A stretch of 64,000 nucleotides of DNA from JAJRXR01 sp041402005 (GTDB taxonomy: Bacteria; Planctomycetota; Phycisphaerae; Phycisphaerales; UBA1924). Of the stretch, positions 62,938-64,000 are shown piece after piece. Location: contig JAWKTB010000001.1 of the NCBI GenBank assembly GCA_041402005.1, positions 186,001 through 250,000 of the forward strand. The letters are read 5' to 3'. How positions within the stretch are numbered: the first letter of the stretch is position 1; each line of letters begins with the position of its first letter. The notes below the pieces were generated by a model. The model made no database searches, was not told the DNA's origin, and saw only the letters and a program-made list of their open reading frames with translations. A program made the position numbers and the translations under genes.

Positions 62938-64000
62938 TCAGGCCTTCTTGCCCGAGGGCGCGGCGCCGCTCCCGTTCGTGACGACACTGACGCCATTGGT
63001 TCCGTTGGAGGCGTTCGTCGGCGACGCCCCCGCCGCCTGGAGCATCCGCGTCGAGCCGTCCACGGGCTTGAGCTCCGCCAGCGGCTTGCCCGACTTCGCC
63101 CCCGCGTCCTCGAACTTCTTCAAGGTCGGCGTCAGGCGCGAGTCGATCGACCCCACCAGCTTGTTGTACCGCTCCACGCTCTGACGGATCGAGTCGCCCA
63201 GCTTGTCCGCGTGCTCAAACGCGGCGCCGGCCCGCTCGTGCAGCTCCACGCCCAGGCGGATCAGCTCGCGCGTCTCCTGCGCCAGCTTGTGCTCGTGCCA
63301 CCCGACCGCGACCGCGCGGAGCAACCCGATCAGCGTGCTCGGGCTCGCGAGGATCACGCCCCGCTGGGCCGCCTCCTCGAGCAGCTCGGGCTTGCGCTGC
63401 AGCGCCGCGTCGATGAAGTGATCGCCCGGCACGAACATCACCACGAACTCCGCCGACCCCTGCCACGCCGCCCAGTACGACTTGTCGGCGAGCTTCTTCG
63501 CCTGCTCACTCACGTGCTTGGCGAATCGATCGAGGTGCCCGTCGCGCTTCTTCTCGTCGGGCTCGTTGACCGCCTCGATGTACGCCAGCGTGTTCGTCTT
63601 CGCGTCGATCGCGATCACCCGCTCGTTGGGCAGCTTCACGACCATGTCGGGGCGGAGCAGGTTCCCCTTCGCGTCCCGCTGGCTCGCCTGCTCGACGAAG
63701 TCGCAGTAGCTGGTCATGCCCGCGAGCTCCGCGACGCGCTTGAGCTGGATCTCGCCGTACTGGCCACGGATCTCGGGCTTCGAGAGCGCCCGCGTCAGCC
63801 TCGCTGTCTCGTCGCGCAGGGCGTTGTTCGCCCCCGTCATCGACTCGACGTTGGTCATCAGCTTGGCGAAGCTCTCGGTCCGGGCCTTCTCGATCTGCTC
63901 GAGCTTCTCGCGGGTCGCCGCCAGCGTCTCGCCGATCGGCTTGACCAGCTCCGAGTGCTCCTTCTTGGCCGCCTCGAAGACGGGCTTGGCCTGCTGGATG
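62938..64000 (-). CDS. rmuC: RmuC-family DNA recombination protein (5' end missing)
   Basis: The minus-strand frame is open to the right edge (354 codons seen; the N-terminal part is missing). The visible coiled-coil start (LVKPIGETLAATREKLEQIE) and the domain GEIQLKRVAELAGM, RPDMVVKLPNERVIAIDAK and VPGDHFIDAALQRKPELLEEA match RmuC, a nuclease-fold protein that limits recombination at inverted repeats. That is notable because this window is rich in inverted repeats. Its stop lies 77 bp from the convergent dockerin-tailed gene. Confidence 0.92.
   Translation of the reverse strand, partial: IQQAKPVFEAAKKEHSELVKPIGETLAATREKLEQIEKARTESFAKLMTNVESMTGANNALRDETARLTRALSKPEIRGQYGEIQLKRVAELAGMTSYCDFVEQASQRDAKGNLLRPDMVVKLPNERVIAIDAKTNTLAYIEAVNEPDEKKRDGHLDRFAKHVSEQAKKLADKSYWAAWQGSAEFVVMFVPGDHFIDAALQRKPELLEEAAQRGVILASPSTLIGLLRAVAVGWHEHKLAQETRELIRLGVELHERAGAAFEHADKLGDSIRQSVERYNKLVGSIDSRLTPTLKKFEDAGAKSGKPLAELKPVDGSTRMLQAAGASPTNASNGTNGVSVVTNGSGAAPSGKKA

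Overview
The window comes from a GC-rich (roughly 70%) Gram-negative-type bacterium and most resembles a planctomycete of the class Phycisphaerae. Evidence: five secreted proteins end in the same ~60-residue dockerin-like tail that closes with GCP; large MoxR/von Willebrand/ABC-2 operons are present; a prepilin has the A|FSLIE cleavage context common in planctomycetes; and outer-membrane biogenesis genes (BamD-like, LptE-like) are present. No rRNA, tRNA, CRISPR array, insertion sequence or transposase was seen.

Layout. 1-3001 (minus): Xaa-Pro peptidase, accB, accC (acetyl-CoA carboxylase; accC runs off the left edge). 3116-20842 (plus): a long, tightly overlapping series with an FbpB-like permease, an NHL lipoprotein, a 1016-residue double-VWA membrane protein, MoxR ATPase, TPR/EF-hand protein, two small lipoproteins, a DUF58 protein, a BatA-like VWA protein, a large membrane protein, and an ABC-2 ATPase with its permease. 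20873-27547: nitroreductase, a large secreted protein of unknown function, methyltransferase, DinB protein, MFS transporter. 27690-34647: DinB protein, TPP riboswitch and thiC, a low-GC AIPR gene (likely phage defence, likely acquired), a small helical protein, a 123-bp tandem array, a SASA-type esterase, a third DinB gene. 34666-41099: small membrane protein, a frameshifted gene remnant, prepilin, bioY with terminator, a bactofilin pair, TerC, two DUF4328 paralogues. 41120-43981: aconitase. 44364-51279: three dockerin-tailed proteins and a beta-barrel protein. 51295-64000: TPR-sulfotransferase, LysR plus metallophosphoesterase, bamD-like/lptE, a dockerin-tailed protein, ftsH, lipoprotein, FkbM methyltransferase, a fifth dockerin-tailed protein, and rmuC running off the right edge.

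How parts fit together: BioY can import the biotin attached to AccB. The MoxR-DUF58-BatA-VWA-ABC genes are probably one chaperone/membrane-complex operon, since many start/stop codons overlap (ATGA or GTGA). BamD-like and LptE-like proteins serve outer-membrane assembly.

The most unusual feature is a collection of short palindromic repeat families spread through spacers and also inside genes. They include (1) hairpins with an invariant TCC loop and compensated 7-8 bp stems, in-frame within acnA, thiC and the DUF58 gene and also in the thiC leader; (2) an 11-bp GC hairpin placed exactly 3 nt after the stop codon of both bactofilin genes and tandemly arrayed at 32.85-33.2 kb; (3) several intergenic elements made of two inverted arms of one repeated motif; and (4) a 61-codon composite insert in thiC. 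All functional calls come from reading sequence and remembered family features; no searches were run.
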